A DNA stretch of 64,000 nucleotides from Alisma plantago-aquatica (taxonomy: Eukaryota; Streptophyta; Magnoliopsida; Alismatales; Alismataceae). Every line of letters begins with the position of its first letter. Positions within the stretch are counted from its first letter, which is position 1. The notes under the pieces were generated by a model, which was not told the origin of the DNA, did no database searches, and saw nothing but the letters and a program-made list of their open reading frames with translations. The stretch is from contig OY856412.1 in NCBI GenBank assembly GCA_963693085.1, forward strand, positions 341,633,457-341,697,456. The letters are read 5' to 3'. The translations under genes were made by a program, and so were the position numbers. Positions 49,770-61,252 of this stretch are shown piece by piece.

Positions 49770-50170
49770 ACGTGGGTGGCGGCCGACGAGCTCCAGAACC
49801 AGCGGCAGTGACTCCGACGAGCAGGAGCGTCAGCCGCAGCAGGCAGGCAGGCGGCCAGGCGGCGGCAGGCAGGCAGCGGCCAGGCGGAGGAGAAGGAGAA
49901 GGGGGTACGGCGGCGCCGGTTCTCAGGCGTGGCAGGCAGGTGGGCACCAGGCGTTGCGGCGGCGCCGGTTGTCAGGCGTGGCGGCGGCGCAGGCGGTTGG
50001 AGCAGGGGCGCCGGTTGTCAGGCGTGGCGGCGGCGCAGGGGTGCCAGAGAAGAAACGCGTCGGAGAGGGGCGCCGGAGAGGGGACGCCGGAGATGGGGCA
50101 CCGGAGAGAAGCGCCGGAGAAAAACTACAGAGAAATCGCCGGAGAAATCGCCGCAATAGGGAAATAGGGT
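49770..50170 (-). promoter_or_regulatory. GC-rich promoter/leader region of CACTA genes
   Basis: An abrupt GC- and CpG-rich block at the 5' side of the minus-strand genes, with tandem units of GGCGCCGGTTGTCAGGCGTG (three copies near 49912-50030) and CCGGAGAAATCGCC units. Such blocks upstream of the transposase are usual in CACTA elements. The overlapping Arg- and Ala-rich frames in all directions are compositional, not genes. Confidence 0.5.
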
Positions 50171-50214
50171 AGCAATGAGGGGAAGAGTCGGGCGATCGAA
50201 GGTTATGAAGTTCC

Positions 50215-50630
50215 CCAATAGCGTCGGTTGTTTACAACAACCGACGCCTAAACATATTTACCGTCGGTCATTCGCAACATCCGACGTCCATTTGGACGAT
50301 ATTTTCGTGAAAATGTTTGGCGGGAACCACATTCAGCGTCGGTTATTAAAGGACGACCGACGCGGAAAAGGACACTTTTCGCGCAAATTTCCATCGCACA
50401 TAAGCGTTGGTGTTTTAACTACAGACGCGACGCCGAAAGTGACATTATTTTTTTCGCTCAAAAATTGGATGAAATAATGCGTCGGTTTTGTATAAACAAC
50501 CGACGCTGTATACAAAGCGGTACCCGTGTTTGGCTGGTCTTTGAATATAGACGTCGGTTCTTCTAAATAACCGACGCCTTTAATATAAGGCGTCCGTGTT
50601 CCTTAAAAACCGACGCCCAGAAAAGCGACA
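50215..50630. repeat. CACTA right subterminal motif array
   Basis: GCGTCGGTT and AACCGACGC motifs in both orientations, several forming hairpins (GCGTCGGTTGTTTACAACAA then CCGACGCC). The same motif as in the left array. Confidence 0.85.
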
Positions 50631-50641
50631 CTGAATGCTAT

Positions 50642-50654
50642 TTCTGTAGTAGTG
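50642..50654 (-). repeat. CACTA right terminal inverted repeat
   Basis: TTCTGTAGTAGTG, the exact complement of the left terminus, followed by the ATG target copy. Confidence 0.95.
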
Positions 50655-51781
<1,127 letters not shown>

Positions 51782-51936
51782 TACCCCCGAGCGGAGCCTC
51801 CTCGCAGCTGATCACGAACCCCTCGCGGTCTTTCTCACGGGTTCGGGAAGTTCCAGGCCGTCGGCTACACAGACGATTCAGGCACCCGGCTGGCTACCGA
51901 CAAGCTTCTTGGCCTCCTCCTCGGACACATTGAGCA
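51782..51936 (+). pseudogene. Coding-like GC-rich fragment at copia target
   Basis: One plus-strand frame reads SHGFGKFQAVGYTDDS, GTRLATDKLLGLLLGHIEQ and then, across the copia insertion, SGNLRLS at 56764 onward before a stop. Third-position GC is high, unlike the AT-rich surroundings, and the flanking DNA looks like a leader. An upstream stop (in RS*SRT) shows it is not an open gene. I cannot name the family. Confidence 0.3.
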
Positions 51937-52238
51937 TGAAGCCTGCAATCAGTAACAACGATAATCACGATGGTTAAGAGGTGGAAGACGATCTAGTTGG
52001 GTGGAAGCTGCTCGCTATATTTTATTTCGCATGAAGCACTGGTATTTATAACAGACCAACAGACCCGGGACTCTAAGGAATTAGATCCTAATTATGCGCT
52101 AACACTACTGGGTTGAACAACACGTTCACCCGAACTGGACTCCTACTACTTCCACCATTTTCTAACGATTACTTGATCCCTACTCAATGCCGTTAGCACC
52201 TGACTTATCCAGCTGGCACGCCCAGTTTATCTCCAACA
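51937..52238 (-). repeat. copia 3' LTR
   Basis: 302 bp, TGAAGCCTGCAATC to ATCTCCAACA on the plus strand. The two differences from the other LTR are near 51975 (GATGG versus GATGA) and near 52039 (AGCAC versus AGCGC). Confidence 0.95.
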
Positions 52239-52248
52239 GTCTCCTCCC
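52239..52248 (-). promoter_or_regulatory. copia polypurine tract
   Basis: GGGAGGAGAC on the minus strand directly before the 3' LTR, overlapping the stop codon's last base. Confidence 0.8.
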
Positions 52249-55200
52249 TAAGCGGGGCTTGCTTCGTTGAGGTCTTCTACTCCCAGAAGCTCGAGCATGT
52301 CAGTAAACTTCACCCTGCCAAGGGGCTTTGTGAAGAGGTCTGCCTTCTGTCTGTCGGTGTTGATGTAGTCGACTGAAATCAGCTCCTGCTCCACACTTTC
52401 TCGAATAAAGTGGAATCTTGCATCGATGTGCTTGCTTCTCCCATGGAAGACCGGATTCCTCATCAACGCAATAGCCGACTTGTTATCTACCAGTAGTTGT
52501 ACTGGTTTTAGGCTTTGATTCAGGATCTCACCCAGCAGGTTTCTGAGCCAAATGGCCTGGCATGCCGCAGCAGTGGCGGCCATGAACTCCGCCTCGCACG
52601 AGGAGAGTGCCACACTCTTCTGCTTCTGCGAGTTCCAAGTAATCAAGCTTCGATTCAGGTAGAACACCATGCCGCTGGTGCTTCTTCGATCGTTGACATC
52701 ACCCGCCAGATCACTGTCAGAGTACCCGAGCACCCTTTCTTCTTTGTCAGTGCGTCTGTATACAAGACCATGATGAAGAGTCCCCTTCAGATACCTGAGA
52801 ACTTGCTTTACCGCTTGTTGGTGTAGAGTGGTTGGCCGCTCAACATGACGACTTATGACCCCAACGGAGAAGGATAAGTCCGGTCTTGTGTGCAGCAGGT
52901 ATCGCAGACTCCCTATGAGACTCCGAAACTTGGTATTATCCACTGACTCCCCATCTGGATCCTTGCTCAGTTTCAGCTTTGGTTCCATGGGAATCTTCGT
53001 CGGGTTGCAGTCGAGCAATCCCTCCGACTCAAGAATTCGTCTGGCGTAGGCTGTCTGCTTCAGTGTGATCTGCTCCTCCTGCTGTGATACTTCTATTCCC
53101 AAATAGTGAGATAACAGCCCCAGATCACTCATTTCGAATTCCATCTGCATTTGAGTCTTAAACGAAGATATCTCATCCAAGCTGGATCCTGTGACGATCA
53201 AATCGTCTACATACACACCAACGATCAGTATGTCCTCCTCCCTTCGACGAATGTATACTGCTTGTTCGTGGGTGCATTTGTGGAACTGAAGCTGTCGTAG
53301 ACTTGAAACGAGCTTGGTGTTCCAAGCTCTTGGAGCCTGTCGGAGTCCATACAGTGCTTTCTGCAGCTTGAACACCTGTCTTTCTTGTCCTTGCTTGACG
53401 AAACCTTCTGGCTGGGTGACATACACTTCCTCCTTCAAATCACCATTGAGAAAAGCTGATTTAACATCCAGGTGGTGAACCTTCCACCCGCGCTGTGATG
53501 CTAGTGCGAGAACTAGTCGAATCGTCTCCATTCGAGCTACGGGGGCAAAGACTTCATCAAAGTCGATGCCATGCTGCTGCACATATCCTTTCGCCACCAG
53601 TCTGGCTTTGTGTTTCAGAATATGCCCCTGCAAATCTCTCTTTGTTTTGAACACCCATTTCAAGCCGATGGGTTTGTGACCTGCGGGGAGGTCAGTAAGG
53701 AGCCATGTGCCATTCTTCTCTATCGCCTCAATTTCCTTGGTCATGGCTTGCTGCCATGCTTCCTCTCTCACAGCTTGTGAGTAATGGGTGGGATCTTGAT
53801 CGTCCAGAAGAAGCAATTGTCCTCCTTCCTCCATTGTTTCCGTGTCTTGGTAGATCTCGTCCAGTGATCGAAATTTAAGTGGTCCCGTCTCACTTGACGA
53901 GCTGCTGACACTCGTTGGTGATCCCTGATCCTCCACCTGATGACCATGGTGCGACGACCCTGAGGAAGATGCTCTTGTCGATGAGGCAAGTGATGGCTGT
54001 GGTGTCCATGCTCCCAGTTCAGGACCCTCATCTTCTTCGAGGTGGTTGTCATTAATGACCAGAGGTGCGTCCACGCGAAGGTAGTCTGGTGTGGATGGCT
54101 CTTGCAGGTGTTCGCTCCATGCCCATCCACTGCTTTCGTCGAAGACCACATCTCTGCTCACGCATACCTTCCGATTGACAGGATCGAATAGGCGATGAGC
54201 TTTGCTACCTGGTTCCACACCAAGGTAGACTGTCTTCATGCTCCGATCGGCGAGTTTCTTCAGGTGAATCCCAGGTGTCTTCATGTACGCCGTACACCCG
54301 AACACCCTGAGGTGCGCAAGGTACGGCTTTCTTCCCGTCCAGGCCTCGTAGGGAGTAACTCCTTGCAGTGCTTTGGTCGCTGATCGGTTTAGGAGATACA
54401 CCGCATGTCGGACCGCTTCGCCCCACAGGTATGACGGAACGAGCATGCTCTTCATTAGACTCCGAGCAGTGCCCATGATGGTGCGATTCCGACGTTCCAC
54501 AACCCCGTTCTGCTGCGGAGTGTAGGGGGCTGTAAGTTGTCGTCGGATTCCCTCGTCTTCGCAGTACCTGGAGAAACGATGCGAAAGAAACTCGCCGCCT
54601 CGATCGGTTTGCAAGGTCTGAACCTTGAGACCGGTCTCCTTCTCAATCTCAGCTTTGAAAGACTTGAAACCTTCCAGCGCCCCGTCCTTGGTCTTGAGCA
54701 TCCGGATCCACATAAAACGGGTGCAATCGTCAACAAGTAAGAGGAAATACCTATTGTGAGATGGTGTCTCCGGCGATATAGGTCCGCAGAGATCTGCGTG
54801 GATCAACTCGAGGTGAGCGGAGGCTCTGTGGAGCGCCTCAGTGGGAAACGGCATCCGTGCTTGTTTGGCTGTGAGGCAGGCCTCACACACTTGGTTCGGG
54901 TGATTGATTCTTGGAAGCCCGGTCACCATATCCTTGTCCACCATTGTCTTCAGAGATTGAAAGTTGATGTGCCCCATTCGAGCATGCCACAACCACGCTG
55001 GATCGGTGATGCTCATCGCCAAGCACACCGGTTCTCCTGATTCAATCTCGACCTTGTACAACCGATTTGACGATCGTTGTACCTTCATCAGTAGCTTTCC
55101 GGATCTGTCATAGAACCAGAGGTGCGCTCCTTGCAGCATGATTGTGTTCCCTTGTTCCGTCAGCTGGCCTATACTGATAATGTTGCTCTCCAAGCTCGGG

Positions 55201-56423
55201 ATGTAGTACACATCCGTGAGCAATCTCTGTTCTCCATTGTCAAATTGGAACATGATTGTTCCTTTTCCTTTTATCTCCACGGTGGATCCATCTCCGAATT
55301 TGACCCTACCGCGGATGCTCTGACTAAGCTCCCTGAACTTCTCCTTCCTTCCCGACATGTGGTTACTGGCTCCATTGTCTAGGTACCACACGTTCGGCTG
55401 AGAGTCCCCTTCTCTGCTAGCATAGGTGTTTGGGAGAAGATTACCTTCGTTTAGTAGGATTTCTTCGCTAACTTCTTTGGCCATGAGCAGGGTTGGTTCA
55501 TCATCTTGTGTCCTCAGAAGATTCACTTCCTCCTCCTTCTTCTTTCCCCGACACTCAGAGGCGTAGTGACCGAGTGTGTTGCAATGGAAGCAACGTACCT
55601 GACTTTTGTCCCTCGCAGGTTCGCGTGACGAGTCTCCTTGCTTGGAGTTGCTGGAATCACCTCGACCGCCTCGGCCCCGTCCGCGACCTCTTCCCCGGCC
55701 CCGAGGGTTGCCATGACCTCGTCCACGAGTGCTGGAGAACGGCTGCTCCTCCCCACGGGTAATCTTTTGCTCTGACTTGGAGTCCTTCTTTACAAGCAAG
55801 AGTTGTTCATGGCGACCATCGTAGTCGCGGTACCTCTCTTCATGCGCCTTGAGCGCTCCGATGACTTCATTCGTTTGCATTTTCTTCAAGTCCCCGAACT
55901 GTTCCATGGTCGCGGCGATCTGAAGATATTTCGGAGGTACGCTGCGCAAGAGTTTCTTGACGACGTAGCTCTCCTCCATGGATTCCCCGAGTGATCGGAT
56001 CTGATTGACAATCCCCGACAGCTTGCCAGCGTATTCATCAACCGGCTGGGCATCTCCCATGCAGAGGTTCTCGAATTCCCACCGCAAGGCTTGGAGCTTC
56101 ACCTCCTTCACTCTTTCTACGCCCACATGGACGGTCTTGAGCGCTTCCCAAGCTTCTCGTGCCGTCTCCTTTCCCGATAGTTGAAGCATAGTCTCTTCCG
56201 GTATCGCTTGGTAGATCACGGCAAGCGCCATCTGATCGATCTTCTCCTCAACGGGGGCTGCTCCAGCCGCCGGCTCGATTGCCGCCCAGACCCCCTGGGC
56301 GCGCATGTTCGCCTTCATTTTCATCACCCACACGGGGTAATTGGACTTGGTGAGCATAGGATACTTGAGGGTAACCGAGCTCTCACGATTCCCATCGGAG
56401 CTGTTCTCACCAGAAGGCGCCAT
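52248..56423 (-). CDS. copia gag-pol polyprotein
   Basis: A 1391-residue polyprotein that makes gag, protease, integrase, reverse transcriptase and RNase H in copia order. Gag occupies about 1-270 (YPVWVMKMKANM near 29, an Arg/Gly-rich stretch 234-254), with zinc knuckle CX2CX4HX4C at 278-291. The protease motif DNGAS is at 349-353. The pre-integrase zinc region runs from H480/H485 to C513/C516, and the integrase catalytic triad is D544, D607 and E643. RT runs about 900-1130 with D986 and YVDD at 1071-1074. RNase H has D1236, E1277 and D1313, ending with the DIFTKPL-type block ADLFTKPL at 1361. The start ATG lies just inside the PBS, context GGCGCC on its 3' side. Length is normal, with no stops or shifts. 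Lineage within copia is not assigned. Confidence 0.95.
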   Translation of the reverse strand: MAPSGENSSDGNRESSVTLKYPMLTKSNYPVWVMKMKANMRAQGVWAAIEPAAGAAPVEEKIDQMALAVIYQAIPEETMLQLSGKETAREAWEALKTVHVGVERVKEVKLQALRWEFENLCMGDAQPVDEYAGKLSGIVNQIRSLGESMEESYVVKKLLRSVPPKYLQIAATMEQFGDLKKMQTNEVIGALKAHEERYRDYDGRHEQLLLVKKDSKSEQKITRGEEQPFSSTRGRGHGNPRGRGRGRGRGRGGRGDSSNSKQGDSSREPARDKSQVRCFHCNTLGHYASECRGKKKEEEVNLLRTQDDEPTLLMAKEVSEEILLNEGNLLPNTYASREGDSQPNVWYLDNGASNHMSGRKEKFRELSQSIRGRVKFGDGSTVEIKGKGTIMFQFDNGEQRLLTDVYYIPSLESNIISIGQLTEQGNTIMLQGAHLWFYDRSGKLLMKVQRSSNRLYKVEIESGEPVCLAMSITDPAWLWHARMGHINFQSLKTMVDKDMVTGLPRINHPNQVCEACLTAKQARMPFPTEALHRASAHLELIHADLCGPISPETPSHNRYFLLLVDDCTRFMWIRMLKTKDGALEGFKSFKAEIEKETGLKVQTLQTDRGGEFLSHRFSRYCEDEGIRRQLTAPYTPQQNGVVERRNRTIMGTARSLMKSMLVPSYLWGEAVRHAVYLLNRSATKALQGVTPYEAWTGRKPYLAHLRVFGCTAYMKTPGIHLKKLADRSMKTVYLGVEPGSKAHRLFDPVNRKVCVSRDVVFDESSGWAWSEHLQEPSTPDYLRVDAPLVINDNHLEEDEGPELGAWTPQPSLASSTRASSSGSSHHGHQVEDQGSPTSVSSSSSETGPLKFRSLDEIYQDTETMEEGGQLLLLDDQDPTHYSQAVREEAWQQAMTKEIEAIEKNGTWLLTDLPAGHKPIGLKWVFKTKRDLQGHILKHKARLVAKGYVQQHGIDFDEVFAPVARMETIRLVLALASQRGWKVHHLDVKSAFLNGDLKEEVYVTQPEGFVKQGQERQVFKLQKALYGLRQAPRAWNTKLVSSLRQLQFHKCTHEQAVYIRRREEDILIVGVYVDDLIVTGSSLDEISSFKTQMQMEFEMSDLGLLSHYLGIEVSQQEEQITLKQTAYARRILESEGLLDCNPTKIPMEPKLKLSKDPDGESVDNTKFRSLIGSLRYLLHTRPDLSFSVGVISRHVERPTTLHQQAVKQVLRYLKGTLHHGLVYRRTDKEERVLGYSDSDLAGDVNDRRSTSGMVFYLNRSLITWNSQKQKSVALSSCEAEFMAATAAACQAIWLRNLLGEILNQSLKPVQLLVDNKSAIALMRNPVFHGRSKHIDARFHFIRESVEQELISVDYINTDRQKADLFTKPLGRVKFTDMLELLGVEDLNEASPA

Positions 56424-56441
56424 CGTGATTCAAGACTCCCA

Positions 56442-56459
56442 GGTATTGCTCTGATACCA
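56442..56459 (-). promoter_or_regulatory. copia primer-binding site (initiator tRNA-Met)
   Basis: TGGTATCAGAGC on the minus strand, two bases inside the 5' LTR, an exact match to the usual initiator-Met PBS. Confidence 0.95.
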
Positions 56460-56461
56460 CC

Positions 56462-56763
56462 TGAAGCCTGCAATCAGTAACAACGATAATCACGATGATT
56501 AAGAGGTGGAAGACGATCTAGTTGGGTGGAAGCTGCTCGCTATATTTTATTTCGCATGAAGCGCTGGTATTTATAACAGACCAACAGACCCGGGACTCTA
56601 AGGAATTAGATCCTAATTATGCGCTAACACTACTGGGTTGAACAACACGTTCACCCGAACTGGACTCCTACTACTTCCACCATTTTCTAACGATTACTTG
56701 ATCCCTACTCAATGCCGTTAGCACCTGACTTATCCAGCTGGCACGCCCAGTTTATCTCCAACA
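56462..56763 (-). repeat. copia 5' LTR
   Basis: 302 bp, equal in length to the other LTR. TATTTATA near 56570 is shared by both. Confidence 0.95.
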
Positions 56764-56768
56764 GAGCA

Positions 56769-59700
56769 AAGCGGCAACCTAAGGTTATCATGAAAACTTT
56801 CTGCTCATCCATTGATGTTTTGATGGTTTCAAACTATTTCTATCGACATTGGGCGTCTGACAGTTTACCATCTCCCAGACGTTCGTCCTCAAGCGGTTGC
56901 CCTCTATTCTCTCTGGCGGTGAAATACTTGACAGATAGGTATACTTAGCCCACACTGGCGCTTGCAACCCTTTCTGAAATACTTGACGGATAGGTACACC
57001 TTGCGTTTTAGTTCATCATGTTTGTTTCCTTTGAAAATTCCAAATTTTTTCTCCCAACTCAGTTCATCTGAAGCCGTATTTCCCCCTCTATAACTCTGCC
57101 CCTCTCGCATACAGCCAGTGGACATTTATTTCTCGCCAGGAGGTGGAAATATCTCCTTTGCCCAGATAGACATGCCTATTTGTCTGGTAGGGAAATACTT
57201 GACGGTACAAGCACTCGTGTCGCATCTGGATACAAAATTCATTCTTCATATTCGTAGAATCACCTTATCCAAGACACTCGAGAGGTAAACAATCCTATCG
57301 TCTTAATCAAAGGCACATCGTGATAACTGATAAGAGCACACGACAATATCTACATAATACAAATCTATTGCACACGTTGATTCATTAAGCACCATAATTT
57401 CTTTTGATTGTTTATATTCTTTATTTTTTTCATCCAAGCGGAGCTTTCTACTTCCACAATACCACCGTATTTTAGTAAAACATAGACGGCAAGCATCAAA
57501 ATCTCCTAAGCTCATAGCAACAGGCAGTAGTTTCTGAGTTTCTAAGGGCACGGCCTCTAGAAAAAATAGCCTTCTTGGTCTGGGAAAGATCGGCGTCTTT
57601 CTCAATATAATCCGTGTGCCAGTCGTATATCCTTTGTTGCAAACCAACTACACACGAAATCATAGAGAAGAATGTTCTTTATTGCAGTGGTCCTGGAGTA
57701 TACAGTAGTGTAGTCTGGTACAGTTGCAAAGAAGCAGTCTTGGTTAATAGGTAATCTATTTATGTCCTTTTGATTACACTCAGACCATGACGTTGATTAA
57801 TAACTTCGTATGTAAATGAGAGGATCTTGGTTTATATCTTAGTGTCAACCATCTTTGAAATGTCATATTTTCTAATTTGATTCAACAATTTTTATGTATT
57901 TAGTTTTACCGATTTGTAGTATTGGATTATTATTTTTTAGGTTATATCCTTTTCAGATCAATATTTCTGAAGGTAAAGCACAAGAACATTGTAATGGACG
58001 ATAATTATTTTTTAGGTTATATCCTTTTCGCATCAATACAAAAAATTTTAAATGTACACAGAAAGTGTACCTATGTTGACTATATATTTCTCTATTCTAC
58101 CAACTTTCTTGAGACAAACCAATTTTAATTTTTTTATATACATACATTTTTCTTATTTAGCGATGATAATATGTCATTCGAGAAACTTGGTTTTTATGTA
58201 TTTTGTCATCCATTGACATTTTATCGACTATAAATTGAATAACATTATGTGTTCAAGATGATACAAACTTATTTCAATATAGATAAGATATCCCAATAAA
58301 TTTATTATGGTATGCCATTCATTATTGGGAGCATCAGTTTACATAGGTGGGGTGGACCCAAAAGTAGATGATCTAAAACTTATAGAAATTATGTAGTGCT
58401 TTAAAACGAAGAGCATTATTTTCTATGTGCATTTCATAGATATTTACCATGATTTTCCTTTGGTATGAATTGTAAAAACAGAGTTGGTTTTAGAAAATAT
58501 GGTATAAAATATCATAACTCAATTTATGTATGGAATAATATTTGATCTATGTTCATTTGCTATCAACTCACCATGATACATTGTTACTACATTAGAAACA
58601 ATTGTACAGTACTTAAACATTTATATATAAAAAGATATACATACATATGTGTGTATATATATGTATGCATATACATAAAAGTATGTATGCGTCCATCCCT
58701 ATGTATATATAGGCTTTTTAATAGAAACTTTGCATGAGATGATGACATATCTTTTGTGTATACATGACTTTTATTACATCATTGGTGAGTTTTTATCCCT
58801 CAAGAATTATTAACAATACAGTTTTTTCATGTTAAAAAGTATTAGTCATGAGTTATAACTTCTTGTGCTTTACCTTTAGTATACATACATTGAAAGAATT
58901 TTCTTTTAAAATTTGAAACTTCTATTTTAATATTTGGTACATGATTGTCATGTTTTAACCTACTAATGGTTGCATCAATGAGTACTTACGAGTAGTATAC
59001 GATACATAAGAAATATAACTTCCCTTTTGGTGATGGTTTTAGATGAACAATGCTATAAATAATGTAAATTACATATAAAAATATGGATATTTTGTATTGT
59101 CAATAAAACTAATTGGTGAAACAATACATATATCGAGGCATTAAATGATTTTTTTATTGTATATGCTTTTGTAAATCCATTCATTTATTCATGTAGATTT
59201 ATTTTATTTTTAAAACATGTGTGCAAATGCGGATCACTTTGTTAAGAACATTGTAATGGACGATAATTATTTTTTGTATTTACTTTAATTGATGTCTATT
59301 TTGTTCAAAGGAAACATAAGGTGCATGACCTGAACACCTAAAATACAATTATTATTTTCTCCTTTTTTTCTTGTCCCCTATCAATGTGACGCAGTCAATC
59401 CTCTTTGATCAGTCTCCTCCATTCAATTGTTGTAGTTAAGGTAACATAGAACATCGACAATACTACCATTTTAGAATATCAGATTTAATGGTACAGAAAG
59501 TTGAGTTTTTATGTTATTAGGTTTGGTAAACATTGAAATGATAAATAAATTCACCGATCTTTTTGTTACCTTATGAACATCTTATTTAGATGAGAGTAGA
59601 AGAATGGACATATAAACTCCTTAAAAGAACGCTAATATATATTGTGGATTGTATTTAAACTCATTCACGAAAACACGACAGACACATGGAAAAATCTTTG

Positions 59701-60387
59701 ATTGATTTTTTATACTCAAATTCCAACACAGTAATCTAAGGACATGTTCACAAGTGATGTAAAGCCTTCCATGTTCAACGTCAAAGAAAGTCATGTTTGA
59801 AATGCCCATGATAACAAAATCCATAGAAAGTTTGTCCTGAATGCATTAAGCTTTTGAAAAGGTAGTGGTCATAAATGAGGAATGAATACTATAAGTTGTT
59901 CTACAATAACATATAGTTAAATAGTGAGAGAATTTTATGTACATACTTCATGTGGGTATTTTTGTTTTTGTAGATAAATTTATGTCAAGTGGATAAAATA
60001 GCGAAAGAAGATATGAACATTCACAATATTAATTTAAGTATGGTATAATTAATGATATAAAAAATTATTGTAATTAATCTCCTTTTAGATTGTCTATTTT
60101 GAGACAGAGAGAAAATCAACATGATATTTTTAGAATAAATATATATGCTATAGTATTTTTGTTTCATGTTTATGGTATAGGTCTCATGAACTATGATGGA
60201 TTCTATTGTGTGTATCATTTATGTGGTTTATCTATTATTGATTATAGATTTTTCTACTTGATATCAATAATGAACGTTGAGGAAATGGACAAGACACATG
60301 AAGAGGTAATTATTAACTATTATTAGATATATCATCTAATTTTAGTATATCATGGTTAATATGCTATTTATGTTATTTTTTCTATAG
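56769..60387. other. AT-rich DNA without a recognisable gene
   Basis: The right flank of the copia element. TACTTGACRG(AT)AGGTA-like motifs recur at about 56926, 56980 and 57190. A minus-strand 114-codon frame at 57303-57647 has no resemblance I can name. GAACATTGTAATGGACGATA recurs at 57984 and 59246, and TTAGGTTATATCCTTTTC at 57939 and 58013. From 58100 on the DNA is very AT-rich with (TA)-like tracts near 58625-58700. Confidence 0.55.
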
Positions 60388-61203
60388 AGGAATCACAAAT
60401 GAAGACAACGATATGCTGATATGCCAACCCCATTGAAGGAAATGTTGCTATCAAAGAAGAAAGAAGCGTATAAGAAAAATAAAAGAGACACTCGTCATCA
60501 AGGTAATTCTATTAGTACAATGGCAGTAATTTTATTAGTAGTTATGTTTTATATTTTATTTGATATTAGGTCATCCTTGAACATATAATTAACTTATACA
60601 TCAATATACTTCTAAATGGTTAGAAAAGAAATGTGAAAGAGAAACAATATTGGAATGTCTGCAAATCTAAGACATCAAGTGCCTCTAAAGAGAGTGACAC
60701 ATATAAAGTTTCTACTATTGTTGATTGTATGTATTGCAATGCTAAGTATTTCAAGTTTGAGCCACCAACTTTTTGTTGTCATAAGGGGGAAGTTGTTATA
60801 AAAAGCAATCCAAAACATGATGATCTCTTCACATTATATACATCGGATTCCGAGGAATATAAAGATTTTAGAGACCTCATATGTGGGTATAATAATGCAT
60901 TTTCATTTACTTCTTTTGGCATTGGAAGGGTGGATAAAGAATTAGCTAATATGAAAGATGGGACATATACATTTTGAGTGCAAGGGAGAGCATACCATGT
61001 GATACGGTCATTGTTTCCATCTGATAACATTGCAAGATTGCTACAACTATATTTTTTTGACACAGATCATGAAGTAGAGAATAGACCGAAGCATATTTCT
61101 AAGTTAAATCCTAAAACAGTTGAAAATTTGATATCAATCTTGCATATAAATCCATATTCTAAGTTTCTTAGAAGTCTGAGGAATTATGGCTCTTTGGAAA
61201 ATC

Positions 61204-61252
61204 ATAATATTGCAATTTTAAGAAAAAGTGGACTAGATCAGAGAGTATATAA
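61204..61252 (+). repeat. 49-bp direct repeat, left copy
   Basis: ATAATATTGCAATTTTAAG onward to GAGTATATAA, repeated at 62884-62932 with one difference; it is Helitron coding sequence present on both sides of the insert. Confidence 0.9.

Larger units (their letters stand above)
42657..50654 (-). mobile_element. CACTA (En/Spm-type) DNA transposon
   Basis: The 7998-bp element has 13-bp terminal inverted repeats CACTACTACAGAA and 3-bp target duplications ATG (42654-42656, 50655-50657). The uninterrupted paralogous LTR reads CCATGCCTTTG (near 22687), confirming both borders. Both ends carry subterminal arrays of GCGTCGGT/ACCGACGC. The genes are on the minus strand: a GC-rich probable promoter at the right, a B3-like ORF (48225-48730), the TNP2 transposase (44566-47814), then small exons to 43281. 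Unusual extras are a 0.7-kb inverted repeat (43602-44292) and a 195-bp palindrome (48933-49127). One in-frame stop in the transposase makes present autonomy doubtful. Confidence 0.95.
51937..56763 (-). mobile_element. Full-length Ty1/copia retrotransposon
   Basis: 4827 bp with 302-bp LTRs at both ends, TG...CA termini (TGTTGGAGATAAAC on the coding strand), 5-bp target duplication GAGCA (51932-51936 and 56764-56768), PBS, PPT and one uninterrupted gag-pol frame. By eye the two LTRs differ at only two positions, so insertion is recent. It is the only complete, plausibly autonomous element here and it split a coding-like fragment. Confidence 0.97.

Noticed and set aside
49684..50218. Overlapping Arg/Ala/Pro-rich frames on both strands
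   Set aside because: They occur in every frame of a GC-rich tandem-repeat block, which reflects composition rather than coding.
52515..56480. Plus-strand frames inside the copia element
   Set aside because: They are shadows of the minus-strand polyprotein.
57303..57647. 114-codon minus-strand frame right of the copia element
   Set aside because: No motif or homologue I can name and no splice or promoter context; could be real but unsupported.
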